Shown: positions 17,952 through 25,946 of the stretch, piece by piece
How positions within the stretch are numbered: the stretch's first letter is position 1
How the letters are laid out: every line of letters begins with the position of its first letter
NCBI GenBank assembly: GCA_000508965.1
Contig: BAHV02000001.1
Span: 62,001-126,000 of the forward strand
Length of the DNA stretch: 64,000 nt
Source: Dielma sp000508965
GTDB lineage: Bacteria; Bacillota_I; Bacilli_A; Erysipelotrichales; Erysipelotrichaceae
Reading direction: 5' to 3'
Notes under the pieces: model-generated
The model's input: the letters and a program-made list of their open reading frames with translations, nothing else
The model's database searches: none
Told to the model about the DNA's origin: nothing
Made by a program: the position numbers and the translations under genes

Positions 17952-18671
17952 CTAGTAAAATAAACTGCGCTTTTCAGGATAACCGTTCACATGATCATAA
18001 AACCTTCTCATAATCAGATGCGGACGGGTAATGGCACTGCCAATTACGACTGAATGAGCGCCGTAATGGAATGCCCTGATTGCATCATCCGGTGTCCAGA
18101 CCTTACCTTCCATCATGACTTTTCCCTTATCCTTACAACAGGCACACATTTTCGCAAACATTTCCCAATCGGCAAGATCGGACGATTTTGCGTCTTGCTT
18201 AAAACGATAAAAGGTCGGTGCGACAATATCCGCGCCTAAAGCCAGCGATGCAAGCGCGTCTTCTTCATCACGAACATCCGCAAAAATAACCGTATCAGGG
18301 AAAGTCTTTTTAATTTCCGGAATCAGATCATAACCCCGGCGGCCCTGGATCATGCGGTCAGTTCCGTCAATTGCCACAATATCCGCGCCAGCTTCGATCA
18401 CCTCTGCCACCTCTTTCATAGTCGGTGTCATAAAGATTTCCGTTTCATCACTGAACACCTTAACTAAACCGATGATCGGCAATTCCGTAATCTCCCTGAT
18501 TTTTTTAATATTATCAATGCCATTTAAACGCAGGCCGCAGGCACCTCCCCAGATTGCGGAACGTACCATTAATTCAACCATATCCTCATGCCAGCACGGC
18601 GCATGCTTTTCAATCTGACAGGATACGATTAAACCGCCCTTCAGACTTTCCAAAAGCTCTTGTTTATTCAT
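17952..18671 (-). CDS. nanE: N-acylglucosamine-6-phosphate 2-epimerase (NanE)
   Basis: This 239-residue TIM-barrel enzyme converts ManNAc-6-phosphate to GlcNAc-6-phosphate. Family hallmarks are GGLIVSCQ near the N-terminus, the segment GACGLRLNGIDNI, and ATxDG-like VAIDGTDRM. The usual proline-rich SCQALPGEPL is changed to SCQIEKHAPCW, so the substrate pocket may differ. The gene follows the PTS EIID gene after a hairpin and precedes the DUF3604 gene. No nagA, nagB or sialic acid lyase is nearby. The sugar phosphate delivered by the PTS probably feeds into amino-sugar catabolism encoded elsewhere. Confidence 0.88.
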   Translation of the reverse strand: MNKQELLESLKGGLIVSCQIEKHAPCWHEDMVELMVRSAIWGGACGLRLNGIDNIKKIREITELPIIGLVKVFSDETEIFMTPTMKEVAEVIEAGADIVAIDGTDRMIQGRRGYDLIPEIKKTFPDTVIFADVRDEEDALASLALGADIVAPTFYRFKQDAKSSDLADWEMFAKMCACCKDKGKVMMEGKVWTPDDAIRAFHYGAHSVVIGSAITRPHLIMRRFYDHVNGYPEKRSLFY

Positions 18672-18701
18672 AACATACCTCCTCGAATCTCTTAATAAGA
18701 A

Positions 18702-18722
18702 AGGTCAGAGTGATTCTGACCT
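18702..18722 (-). terminator. Intra-operon hairpin between EIID and nanE
   Basis: On the minus strand AGGTCAGA and TCTGACCT form a perfect eight-base stem followed by TTCTTATT. It could act as a partial terminator or an RNA-stability element that lowers expression of the enzymes relative to the PTS. Confidence 0.5.
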
Positions 18723-18727
18723 ATCAT

Positions 18728-19558
18728 TTATGCTAAAATTGTTGTAAAGTATCCAATTACCGAGATTATCAGCATAAGGATCATCAGTTTATTAACACTG
18801 ACATGTTTTTTAGCCAGTAAATAATAAGTAACAAAAGCCATGATCAGAACGAGAATCTTCGGCTGTATATTATTGATAATATCATTTACATTGATTACCA
18901 AATCACCCTGCGTATACATTAAACCTGTTTTAATGTTGCAGGTAGAAGCGGTAACTGCACCGATAACTGTCAAACCGACAATATTAGCAGCACTGATTAC
19001 TTTATCTTTAAGACCGCTGGTCAGAATCGTCTGAACACCATCAAGACCTAAACGATAAGCATTATAGAAAAGGAACCAGCTGACAGTGGGTACAATCAGC
19101 CAAAATAAGGCAATGTAAAGCAATGGGCCGACAATCGAACCTGTCTCAGAAGAAATACCGATACCAATAGCCAATAAAATAGGGATCAGCGTTGATTGGA
19201 ACAGTGAATCAAACAGACCGGCAGCAGGTCCCATCAATGCGGTTTTAATACTGCTTGATAATTCATCAGGCACTTCATCATTCATTGCTTTTTCTTCTTC
19301 AATGGCTAATGAAATACCGATAATACAGCCGCCCCAGATTGGCTCTGTGTTGAAGAATTCCATGTTTCTTTCCATAAGATCCTTCTGTTTTTCACGTTTG
19401 CCGGGATAAAGTTTATCTTTGACTGTCCATAAAGCTCTTACTAATGCAGGTGCCTGCATACGTTCCATGTTTTGTGTTGATAGGTTCAGCCACATCCAGT
19501 TAAACCAGACTTTTTTGACGTCCTTCTTATCCAGTAAGGTCGTTTTTGTTTCTGCCAT
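18728..19558 (-). CDS. PTS mannose-family transporter, component IID
   Basis: This 276-residue protein has the normal EIID length. It carries the family features LNLSTQNMERMQAP near the N-terminus, a long soluble segment, FNTEPIWGGCIIGI, and LMGPAAGLFDSLF before the membrane region. EIID and EIIC together form the sugar channel of mannose-family PTS. Its start overlaps the EIIC stop by one base. The neighbouring NanE and sulfatase suggest an N-acetylated or sulfated hexosamine substrate, which is inference. The membrane C-terminus has several helices and ends at residue 276. Confidence 0.93.
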   Translation of the reverse strand: MAETKTTLLDKKDVKKVWFNWMWLNLSTQNMERMQAPALVRALWTVKDKLYPGKREKQKDLMERNMEFFNTEPIWGGCIIGISLAIEEEKAMNDEVPDELSSSIKTALMGPAAGLFDSLFQSTLIPILLAIGIGISSETGSIVGPLLYIALFWLIVPTVSWFLFYNAYRLGLDGVQTILTSGLKDKVISAANIVGLTVIGAVTASTCNIKTGLMYTQGDLVINVNDIINNIQPKILVLIMAFVTYYLLAKKHVSVNKLMILMLIISVIGYFTTILA

Positions 19559-19950
19559 TATTCTGCACCTCCTACGGAACCATATTTAAAGTCGATACAT
19601 GCGAACACTAACGCAACTACGAAGATCGCAATAATGCTGACTTGGAAGCTTGTAAATAAGATGAAGCCAAATACAAAGTAGAGCAGTTCATAATATTGCT
19701 TCACACATGTCTTTAAAATGATTGCGAAACCAATTAATGGCAGCATACCGCCAAAGATACCGATGATTGCGGAAAGCTGCGGTGGAATTGCATTCATTAC
19801 CCCCTGCATGATTTCAGGTCCCAACAGACAAGCTAAGAAAATCGGGAAGAAACGGCAGATAAACAAGAAGATATTGCCATACAGCGGAATTGCCCATTTA
19901 GCGGAACAATAACCGAGTAAGCCGATAAGTAATGCTTGAACGAATGTCAT
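19558..19950 (-). CDS. Half-size PTS mannose-family component IIC
   Basis: This EIIC-like protein is only 130 residues, whereas family members are usually about 250-270. The start MTFVQALLIGLLGYCSA resembles the EIIC N-terminus. The segment AIPPQLSAIIGIFGGMLPLIGFAIIL matches the C-terminal half, where family members have a GGMLPAxGFA motif. The region between them is missing, so it reads as an internal deletion of roughly 120-140 residues without a frameshift. Three or four helices remain. The gene is tightly packed between EIIB and EIID and its start follows AGGAGG. It is either a novel compact EIIC or a crippled gene. Confidence 0.75.
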   Translation of the reverse strand: MTFVQALLIGLLGYCSAKWAIPLYGNIFLFICRFFPIFLACLLGPEIMQGVMNAIPPQLSAIIGIFGGMLPLIGFAIILKTCVKQYYELLYFVFGFILFTSFQVSIIAIFVVALVFACIDFKYGSVGGAE

Positions 19951-19980
19951 ATTTTACCTCCTAGATGGTTTTATCTTAGT

Positions 19981-20463
19981 TTAAAGCTTACTTGCAATCG
20001 ATGACCATTCAGTAACCGCACCGCTGGCACCGATTGAGTTAAAGTAAATCCGTACCCCATCAGCCGCTAATTCTTTGCAGGCTTCAACGTCTTCTTGATG
20101 CAGGGTTGCGAAATCTACACATTTAATACCGTCTCTTGCCATCTGCGGTCCGATGTTCAATTCATTTGGCAAGTCAGAAACATTCCTGCGCAGCTGAACC
20201 AGTGTCCGCGGATTCTTCATCAGCAGCAGAGTATTAGTTGAATCAGTGACAGCCCCTTTAATTTCTTCAGTTGCCTGATCTACCGTATAAACATCTGCTT
20301 TCAGTGCTTTTGGTACTGCCGTCGTGAAGATTGTTTTCAAAACCGGATTCATTGCTGTGGCATTATCAACAACAAGGATCCGCTTGATTGAGTAATCACT
20401 GACGATAAACTGCATGCATTGACCATGAATCAGCCTTTCATCACATCGAATCAATGAAATCAT
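19981..20463 (-). CDS. PTS mannose-family component IIB
   Basis: This 160-residue protein matches the EIIB family in length and opens ISLIRCDERLIHGQCMQF. His-13 in RLIHGQ is the predicted phosphorylation site that passes the phosphoryl group to the sugar. It acts in the cytoplasm on the EIIC/EIID channel. It follows EIIA by 20 bases with an AAAGGAG site. The usual W after the HGQV motif is replaced by F (HGQCMQF). Confidence 0.93.
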   Translation of the reverse strand: MISLIRCDERLIHGQCMQFIVSDYSIKRILVVDNATAMNPVLKTIFTTAVPKALKADVYTVDQATEEIKGAVTDSTNTLLLMKNPRTLVQLRRNVSDLPNELNIGPQMARDGIKCVDFATLHQEDVEACKELAADGVRIYFNSIGASGAVTEWSSIASKL

Positions 20464-20483
20464 AAGTTTTCTCCTTTCCTTGG

Positions 20484-20888
20484 TTAACTACCAAATACTT
20501 CCCTTGAGGTTTTCAATGAAACAGCATCGCAATGCGATTGAAGAACTTCTCTGGCCAGACTTTCCGGTGTGTACCCTTCGCCTGCTCTTTTGATGACCAA
20601 CTCCAGCATCAATGGCATTGAAGCTCCTGACAAGATAACATTGTCGGTATACGCAATAGCCATCAGTGCCGCGTTAAAGGGTGTCGCATTCTCAAGATCG
20701 GTAACAAAGATACAGCCGTCACTGAATCCTTCAGCAGCCTTTTTAAGCTGTTCCCCATATTCTTCAAGTCCGATATCTCCCATAAAATTCAAAGCTGTCA
20801 GCTGCTCCTGCGGGCCGGCGATCATTTCTACGGCATTGCATAAGCCCTGAGCAAAATCAGAATGTGTACATATTGCGATTCCTATCAT
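20484..20888 (-). CDS. PTS mannose-family component IIA
   Basis: This 134-residue protein begins MIGIAICTHSDFAQGL. His-9 corresponds to the phosphorylated His of EIIA-Man, although the common HG dipeptide is HS here. The segment FVTDLENATPFNAA matches the family's DLxGGTPxN, with the Gly-Gly replaced by EN-A. The start at 20888 follows GGAGGATACTAAA; an earlier ATG at 20921 lacks a ribosome site. It is the first gene of the seven-gene operon and sits behind a cre site. It accepts phosphate from HPr. Confidence 0.9.
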   Translation of the reverse strand: MIGIAICTHSDFAQGLCNAVEMIAGPQEQLTALNFMGDIGLEEYGEQLKKAAEGFSDGCIFVTDLENATPFNAALMAIAYTDNVILSGASMPLMLELVIKRAGEGYTPESLAREVLQSHCDAVSLKTSREVFGS

Positions 20889-20921
20889 TTTAGTATCCTC
20901 CTCGAGCAAATGGTAACACAT

Positions 20922-20935
20922 TGTAATCGTTTACA
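20922..20935. promoter_or_regulatory. cre site (CcpA catabolite-responsive element)
   Basis: TGTAATCGTTTACA fits the cre consensus TGWAANCGNTNWCA at every position on both strands. It lies about 35 bases before the EIIA start, so CcpA with phospho-HPr would block the PTS operon when a preferred sugar is present. Confidence 0.8.
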
Positions 20936-20964
20936 CAATACATTTTAATCATTTATATTATAAA

Positions 20965-21006
20965 CATATCATTTTTCTTTTTATATGTATTATTTTCATA
21001 TCATTT
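20965..21006. promoter_or_regulatory. Direct repeats in the divergent PTS/GntR control region
   Basis: CATATCATTT occurs at 20965-20974 and again at 20997-21006, 32 bases apart, about three helical turns. The spacing suits a pair of sites for the divergent GntR regulator. The surrounding region is very A/T-rich, which weakens the case. Confidence 0.4.
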
Positions 21007-21065
21007 ATAATACATTTATTTGCAATTTACCTTTAATTGAGCTACCATGAGTACGAGGTGAAATC

Positions 21066-21779
21066 ATGCATACAAATAAAATACCTTTATATGAAAAAAT
21101 TTACCATGACCTGCGGGAGAAGATTCAGACTGATTATTATAAAGCTGGTGAAATCATTCCTACGGAACAAGAACTCATGAACCTTTACCATGTATCAAGA
21201 GTCACCGTCAGAAAAGCCACTGACAGGCTTGTCGAGGCGGACCTGCTGACTAGGAAGCCCGGTTATGGAACAGTTGTCAAGGAACGATTTTTCACTAATA
21301 AAACAGTCGAATACCGGGGCTTCAATGAAGAAATGAAATCGCATGGCCGCACTGCCAGCACAAAAGTTACAGCCTTTTCCATCATCAGCAGTGATAATTG
21401 CCACGCCAGCATCTTAGGCATTGAACCGAATGACCAAGTTTATCATTTTATCCGGCACCGTTATGGAGATGGCATTCTGCTGCAGATCGAAGAATCGTAT
21501 ATGCCGGTAAAAATTTTCCCTGACCTTTCAATACAATGGCTAGAAAACAGTAAGTTTGATTATATCCGCAAATGCGGGTATACCATCGATTTTGCCATGC
21601 ATCTGACTACTCCTATCCTGCCGGATACGGAAACCGCAGCAAAATTTGACCTTGATCCACTGACTCCCATCATAAAAATTAATAATACTACATTTACGAT
21701 TGAGGGCATGGTTGTCGATTATACGGAACAATATCTCAATTCACCCAAGTATCAGCTGCAGTATATGAAGAAGAAATAA
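21066..21779 (+). CDS. GntR-family regulator with UTRA effector domain
   Basis: This 237-residue regulator has an N-terminal winged helix with the GntR pattern (LYEKIYHDLREKI, GEIIPTEQELMNLYHVSRVTVRKA, GYGTVV). A UTRA domain follows from about residue 90, with HFIRHRYGDGILLQIEESY and a C-terminal VVDYTEQYL. UTRA-type regulators typically bind a sugar phosphate and release DNA. It is divergent from the PTS/sulfatase operon and is its probable regulator, with a hexosamine phosphate as the likely inducer. The start follows GAGGTGAAATC. Confidence 0.9.
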   Translation: MHTNKIPLYEKIYHDLREKIQTDYYKAGEIIPTEQELMNLYHVSRVTVRKATDRLVEADLLTRKPGYGTVVKERFFTNKTVEYRGFNEEMKSHGRTASTKVTAFSIISSDNCHASILGIEPNDQVYHFIRHRYGDGILLQIEESYMPVKIFPDLSIQWLENSKFDYIRKCGYTIDFAMHLTTPILPDTETAAKFDLDPLTPIIKINNTTFTIEGMVVDYTEQYLNSPKYQLQYMKKK

Positions 21780-21783
21780 ACAA

Positions 21784-21822
21784 AAAGAGCAAACAGATTC
21801 AAGTTAAATCTGTTTGCTCTTT
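21784..21822. terminator. Bidirectional terminator between GntR and the S24 gene
   Basis: AAAGAGCAAACAGATT and its exact complement AATCTGTTTGCTCTTT flank a short loop, with A-rich sequence on the left and T-rich on the right. It can stop transcription from both converging genes. Confidence 0.9.
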
Positions 21823-21826
21823 ATTA

Positions 21827-22549
21827 TTATAATTTGCCGATTACTTTACCAATGCAATGAATGTCCATTTCATCATTTAACATAATATCCTCATATTGGG
21901 GATTATATGAATGCAGGCGATCACCTTGATACACTTTAACAAATGCTTCACCATTAATCATAAAAATACCAATTTCACCGATATTTACTTTAGGCTCTTT
22001 CTTTACAATTAAATCATCATAATCATGATAGATCGGTTCCATACTGTCACCATTAACACCAATTATAAAATCACCATCACTAAACGCTTCAGGAACTTGA
22101 ACCAGCTCAGGCGGAATATCATCAAACACATACTGACCCGTTCCTGCCGAAGCTATATGCGGGTATCTGGGCATTAATGGGACTTCTTCCAGTATAGCAA
22201 ATTCACTCTGATAATCTGATGAATATTTATATTCCTCATCCAATAAAAGATCAACAGCTTTCTTACCGCGGTTATCCAGACAGCGGTATTTTTTTATGTG
22301 TTCCAATTCCGAACGACTGAAAGTTGCATCGTCCACACGTTCTTGTTTAGGAAGTATTTTCCCAAAATAGAGTGCTTCACAGTCAATATTTAGACCCTTA
22401 CATATTTTTATGAGACTATTGATATTAGTTTTACTAACGCCTCTTTTTAAAACGCCATCAAGAGTAGTCCAAGCAATATCAATACTTTCAGCAAATTTGC
22501 TTAGCGAACCATATTTATCTAAAATTAGTTGTTTTAGTTCATTTTCTAG
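21827..22549 (-). pseudogene. XRE-S24 repressor gene with a lost or shifted start
   Basis: The open frame encodes up to 240 residues. An XRE helix-turn-helix (SLSKFAESIDIAWTTLDGVL) is followed by a LexA/CI-like S24 autopeptidase domain with cleavage site ASAGTG, catalytic Ser in GDSMEP and Lys in GEAFVKV. There is no in-frame ATG, GTG or TTG before the helix-turn-helix. The frame is closed by TAG at 22552. An ATG at 22542 is one base out of frame and reads ATG-AAC-TAA. A GTG at 22336 would give 169 residues without the DNA-binding domain. A one-base loss next to the original ATG is the simplest explanation. A rare start codon or sequencing error are alternatives. Confidence 0.7.
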
Positions 22550-22578
22550 CTATTTTTAGAGATATTATACTAGCATAA

Positions 22579-22594
22579 TCACTAAATTTAGTGA
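22579..22594. promoter_or_regulatory. 16-bp perfect palindrome, probable S24 repressor operator
   Basis: TCACTAAATTTAGTGA is a perfect palindrome between the S24 gene and the divergent small ORF. A TATAAT on the minus strand lies a few bases away (22571-22566), so binding would cover both start regions. Confidence 0.6.
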
Positions 22595-22610
22595 ATAGGA
22601 GGTGATAGTA

Positions 22611-22682
22611 TGTATACAAGTTTAGAAATAGTGATGAAAAATGGATTGAATAATCAAAAATCTTGGAATCACCCGCCATAAT
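22611..22682 (+). CDS. Possible 23-residue small protein
   Basis: An ATG preceded by AGGAGGTGATAGT, a near-ideal ribosome site, opens a 23-codon frame starting MYTSLEIVMKNG and ending at TAA. It is divergent from the S24 repressor and shares its palindromic operator. No family is recognised. It could be a real microprotein, a leader peptide, or the stump of a deleted gene that the repressor once controlled. Confidence 0.4.
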
Positions 22683-22702
22683 ATGGTAAGTCAGCAGTAA
22701 AT

Positions 22703-22728
22703 CTCGTATACTTTATAGTATAGACGAG
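22703..22728 (+). promoter_or_regulatory. Hairpin overlapping the lipoprotein ribosome site
   Basis: CTCGT and ACGAG pair, with inner TACT/AGTA pairing. The right arm touches the GAGGTGG ribosome site of the lipoprotein gene at 22739. It may moderate translation. Confidence 0.3.
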
Positions 22729-22738
22729 GTGGAAAGAC

Positions 22739-23560
22739 ATGAAGAAAATACTAACAAGTTTCTTATTGATGGCAATGATGGCAGGGTGTGTTCAAACACC
22801 GCCGACGGCAGAGACCCCAGAAGAACCGCCAGTTGTTGAACAGCCTGAAAAACCTGTGGATCAGGAAAAGCCGGAAGAAACTAAGTATATAAAGAAAATC
22901 GATGAAACTAAGGATTGGGTGTACATTAATGACATTCATACTTCAGATATGGATTTTGCGTATCTTGATATGAAACAGGCAATACTTGATTTAGAATTTA
23001 CTTCAGGTAATGAACTGGAAAACTGGTTCAGTACAATCGTAACATATACACCCGAAATTCAAGATTTTACGATTAATATGGACAGCATTGATGCAGAAAA
23101 TATCAACAGTTGGATTCAGGAACAAGTGCGATCAAAACTTGCTGATCCTAAATCTAGGGGTGAACATGTATTTAAAGTAAAAGCATTTGAAAACGAGGAA
23201 ATCTTATCCGTTTTAATTCGTTCATGCTTATTTCTACCTGGTTCAGGTTGGACCAGCGATACCTATATCTATAATTTTGACTTAATCTCTGGTAAAACAC
23301 TGACAAATGAAGAACTTTTAGAGAAAGTTTTTCTGGATAATTTACAAGTGAAAGATTTATTAAAACATACTTTTGAGGATAATTACGAAACAGCTTGTGA
23401 TTATCCTGTTAATCTAACATCCTGTTACTACTGGCAAGATTTTGATGTAAATGATATTAATCATAATTATATCTTTATGGTTGATAATCAGTTGAATATT
23501 CTATGGTCATGTAGTGATGAACAAGGCTACAAATACTATAAACAATTTTCAATAAAATAG
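22739..23560 (+). CDS. Secreted lipoprotein, possibly DUF3298/RsiV-like
   Basis: This 273-residue protein has a signal peptide with lipobox MAGC (Cys-17). A Pro/Glu-rich linker follows (residues about 19-48) and then a mixed alpha/beta domain. The segment YNFDLISGKTLTNEELLEKVF resembles the region of DUF3298 proteins (anti-sigma RsiV and PdaC-type proteins), but the match is by eye only. It starts after GAGGTGGAAAGAC. A broken paralogue follows downstream with a nearly identical signal peptide, so this locus arose by tandem duplication. Lower G+C and surrounding decay suggest accessory DNA. Confidence 0.75.
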   Translation: MKKILTSFLLMAMMAGCVQTPPTAETPEEPPVVEQPEKPVDQEKPEETKYIKKIDETKDWVYINDIHTSDMDFAYLDMKQAILDLEFTSGNELENWFSTIVTYTPEIQDFTINMDSIDAENINSWIQEQVRSKLADPKSRGEHVFKVKAFENEEILSVLIRSCLFLPGSGWTSDTYIYNFDLISGKTLTNEELLEKVFLDNLQVKDLLKHTFEDNYETACDYPVNLTSCYYWQDFDVNDINHNYIFMVDNQLNILWSCSDEQGYKYYKQFSIK

Positions 23561-23810
23561 ATGCGTTTCAAAGGGAGTATGTTTAAAACCTCAACTTCTA
23601 AAAATAGCTCACCCACTTAGTTTTGTGGTAATCTTATATAAGTATAAAAATCGTATACTTTCATAAATGCGGTAGAAAATGATGAAAAAAAATACAAAAC
23701 CAGTTAATTTGTATAATGAAAAGTCATTTTTGTGAAGAAAGTCAACAAGATTATCCTTATGCTAAAACAGAAACAGACCTTATAATTAAGTCTTAATAAA
23801 AGGTGGAAAT

Positions 23811-24543
23811 ATGAAAAAAATACTAACAATCTCATTAATGATGGCAATGATAACAGGGTGTGTGCAAGCCCCATCAAAAAAAACATGAATATGTGAAGAA
23901 AATTGATGATACAAAAGATTGGATTTATTATGAAGATGATGAGAAATACTATGATTATTCAGAAGCAACATTAGAAGAATGGTTGAACGTGTATTGTGAA
24001 AGAGACAAACAAGGTTATCCTATCTTTTTAAATATTGATAGTGAGGATGCTGATGAATACAATAATCCTTCACCGACATTAGACAAAGATGGCAACCCTG
24101 TTACAATAACTTGCGTGTATAACTGGCGCGTTTTTGCCAATGCACATACTTGGCTTATTAGTGAAGAATATGTTTCAATTTTTGTTAAAGCACTATCTGG
24201 CGGGTATTATCTTTGGGGAACAAGAACATTTAGTTTAATAGATGGCAGAGAGATTGCCTAATTATTGGAAATATTCGGACTTACGATGGAAAGCGCATCA
24301 AAAATAGCTGAAGCAGAAGTAATAAAAAGAGGTTGTATATCAGATAGTACAGTAGAATATGAATGTCTTTATGACACAGAGAAAAACGCAATACCATTTG
24401 ATGATAATTATTCAGTTTCTCTTGATGATGGCAGTCTTTTGTTTGTGGATGAAAATAATCATTTGAATGTAATTCTCAATCTTAAAGTATCAGATCAAGG
24501 ACAAAACCCCGATCTCAAAATCATCATTAATTTAAATGAGTGA
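23811..24543 (+). pseudogene. Broken paralogue of the neighbouring lipoprotein
   Basis: The ATG at 23811 (after AGGTGG) opens a signal peptide MKKILTISLMMAMITGCVQA, close to that of the intact gene. The frame then shifts at a run of A near 23876-23884 and stops at TGA. In the next frame the match resumes as EYVKKIDDTKDWIYY, parallel to KYIKKIDETKDWVYI in the intact copy. A TAA at 24259-24261 interrupts it, and the same frame then runs on to 24543. The proline linker is missing. Two independent lesions make this a pseudogene. The A-run could be a sequencing error, but the TAA would remain. Confidence 0.8.
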
Positions 24544-24582
24544 CTAAGTTTGATTATGCAATGTCTTTTCTAATCCCCATTC

Positions 24583-24628
24583 AAAAAGCAGTGAAACAAA
24601 TACCCGCGTATCTATTTCACTGCTTTTT
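24583..24628. terminator. Bidirectional terminator
   Basis: AAAAAGCAGTGAAA and TTTCACTGCTTTTT form a long stem with an 18-base loop, A-rich on one side and T-rich on the other. It serves the amidase gene on the minus strand and the lipoprotein pseudogene on the plus strand. Confidence 0.85.
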
Positions 24629-24644
24629 ATTTATTTAAGACTCA

Positions 24645-25946
24645 TTAACCCTGCCAGAGCGGTGAACGATAAATACCATAAGAATTGATCCAGCAGCCAT
24701 CGACTGACTGATTATAGACCATCTTGCCTTCACCATCGACATAATACCAACGGCCTTCAGTGGTTGCAATCCATAAATTTGTTCCCATGCGCCCTTTGCC
24801 GTCCATATAGAACCAATTGGCACCGGAAGCAATCCATTTAGAAACCGCCATTGTGCCATCTTCATTGTAATAATACCAATAACCATCAACAGCCTGATAC
24901 CAGCCAACTACCGGTGATTCAGGAATAATCAGGTCATCATAAGCTTCTTGAATTTTTGTCAGGAATTCATCCCAGCGATCCTCACCGATAATAACATTCG
25001 GACAATTTTTTCCTGACCAGTCACGGTGCATTTTTACCGCATCAATATCAAGATGCAGATCCGCAAGCAGATGAGCCACTAACTGTACCGTATTGTCAAA
25101 AGCCTTGTTGAAATCACCATCACTGTTTTCACAGATCTCAATAGCAATTGAATCACCATTACCCGTAGACATACCGTCACCTGCATGATATGCAATCTCA
25201 TTCAATGGCATACTTTGAATAATCTGATGATCATCGACAGTAAAATGCCATGAAGATACAGTCTTATTGTTCGGATTACTCTGCAGATCAGCATGACGCT
25301 GAGCATCTGATCCTTCATTTTTATTTGCTGTGTTATGTATCGTAATATACTTAGGAATCATTGTATAGCCCGGCCGGCGATTATCTGAATAATTGATAAT
25401 CTGTGTTTTATAAGCCACACCTTCGATTTCAGGATCTGCATATTCACCAATCGTGTTATCAAAAACAGCTTGACCTAATTCAGCTTCAAACCATCCCTGA
25501 TACGTTCCATCATCAATATACAGCCAATCAAAGGCTTTTTTAGTAATCCTATACTGACCCTGCGGCAATGTAGTGCCGTTTTTATACTCATCCTCGTCAA
25601 AAGGATCAGAATACAGCTCTTTATCCATATACAAAGTCAGGGAATCATTGTTCATATCGACAATTTCCTTTACTTCCACATATGGATATTTATAAAGCCA
25701 CTGTTCCTCACCATCTGCTTCTACTTTATAAAAGTTGTTATGTCTTTCATAAGACATATAAACACCAGTCTCAAGCTCAGATGTTTTATCACTGTCCAGA
25801 TCCGCGTCCTTATTCAATTCAGCCGGTTCACTGACATTAATGATCCAAACACCCTCTCGCTGATACTCCTCGGCTTTTATCGGCTGCATCGTGAAGGAAA
25901 ATACACATGTCAGACACAATAAAAGAATACAAAATCTTTTCTTCAT
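24645..25946 (-). CDS. Secreted N-acetylmuramoyl-L-alanine amidase with CW (choline-binding-type) repeats
   Basis: This 433-residue secreted protein has a signal peptide to about residue 26. Two SH3-like stretches follow. An Amidase_2 domain (about 198-335) has zinc ligands His-204 (TIHNTA), His-307 (MHRDWSG) and Cys-315 (KNCP). From about residue 347 there are three to four CW repeats such as GWYQAVDGYWYYYNEDGTM and GRWYYVDGEGKMV. It should cut the amide between MurNAc and the peptide stem. The repeats probably bind choline on surface polymers, which fits the lic operon in this window. The last repeat is imperfect. The start follows GGAGGCAGAAAA. A role in wall turnover or lysis is likely. 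Confidence 0.92.
   Translation of the reverse strand: MKKRFCILLLCLTCVFSFTMQPIKAEEYQREGVWIINVSEPAELNKDADLDSDKTSELETGVYMSYERHNNFYKVEADGEEQWLYKYPYVEVKEIVDMNNDSLTLYMDKELYSDPFDEDEYKNGTTLPQGQYRITKKAFDWLYIDDGTYQGWFEAELGQAVFDNTIGEYADPEIEGVAYKTQIINYSDNRRPGYTMIPKYITIHNTANKNEGSDAQRHADLQSNPNNKTVSSWHFTVDDHQIIQSMPLNEIAYHAGDGMSTGNGDSIAIEICENSDGDFNKAFDNTVQLVAHLLADLHLDIDAVKMHRDWSGKNCPNVIIGEDRWDEFLTKIQEAYDDLIIPESPVVGWYQAVDGYWYYYNEDGTMAVSKWIASGANWFYMDGKGRMGTNLWIATTEGRWYYVDGEGKMVYNQSVDGCWINSYGIYRSPLWQG

Noticed and set aside
15041..21779. Sialic acid catabolism cluster
   Set aside because: NanE is present but no nanA lyase, nanK kinase or sialidase is nearby, so only an amino-sugar or sulfated-sugar role is supported.
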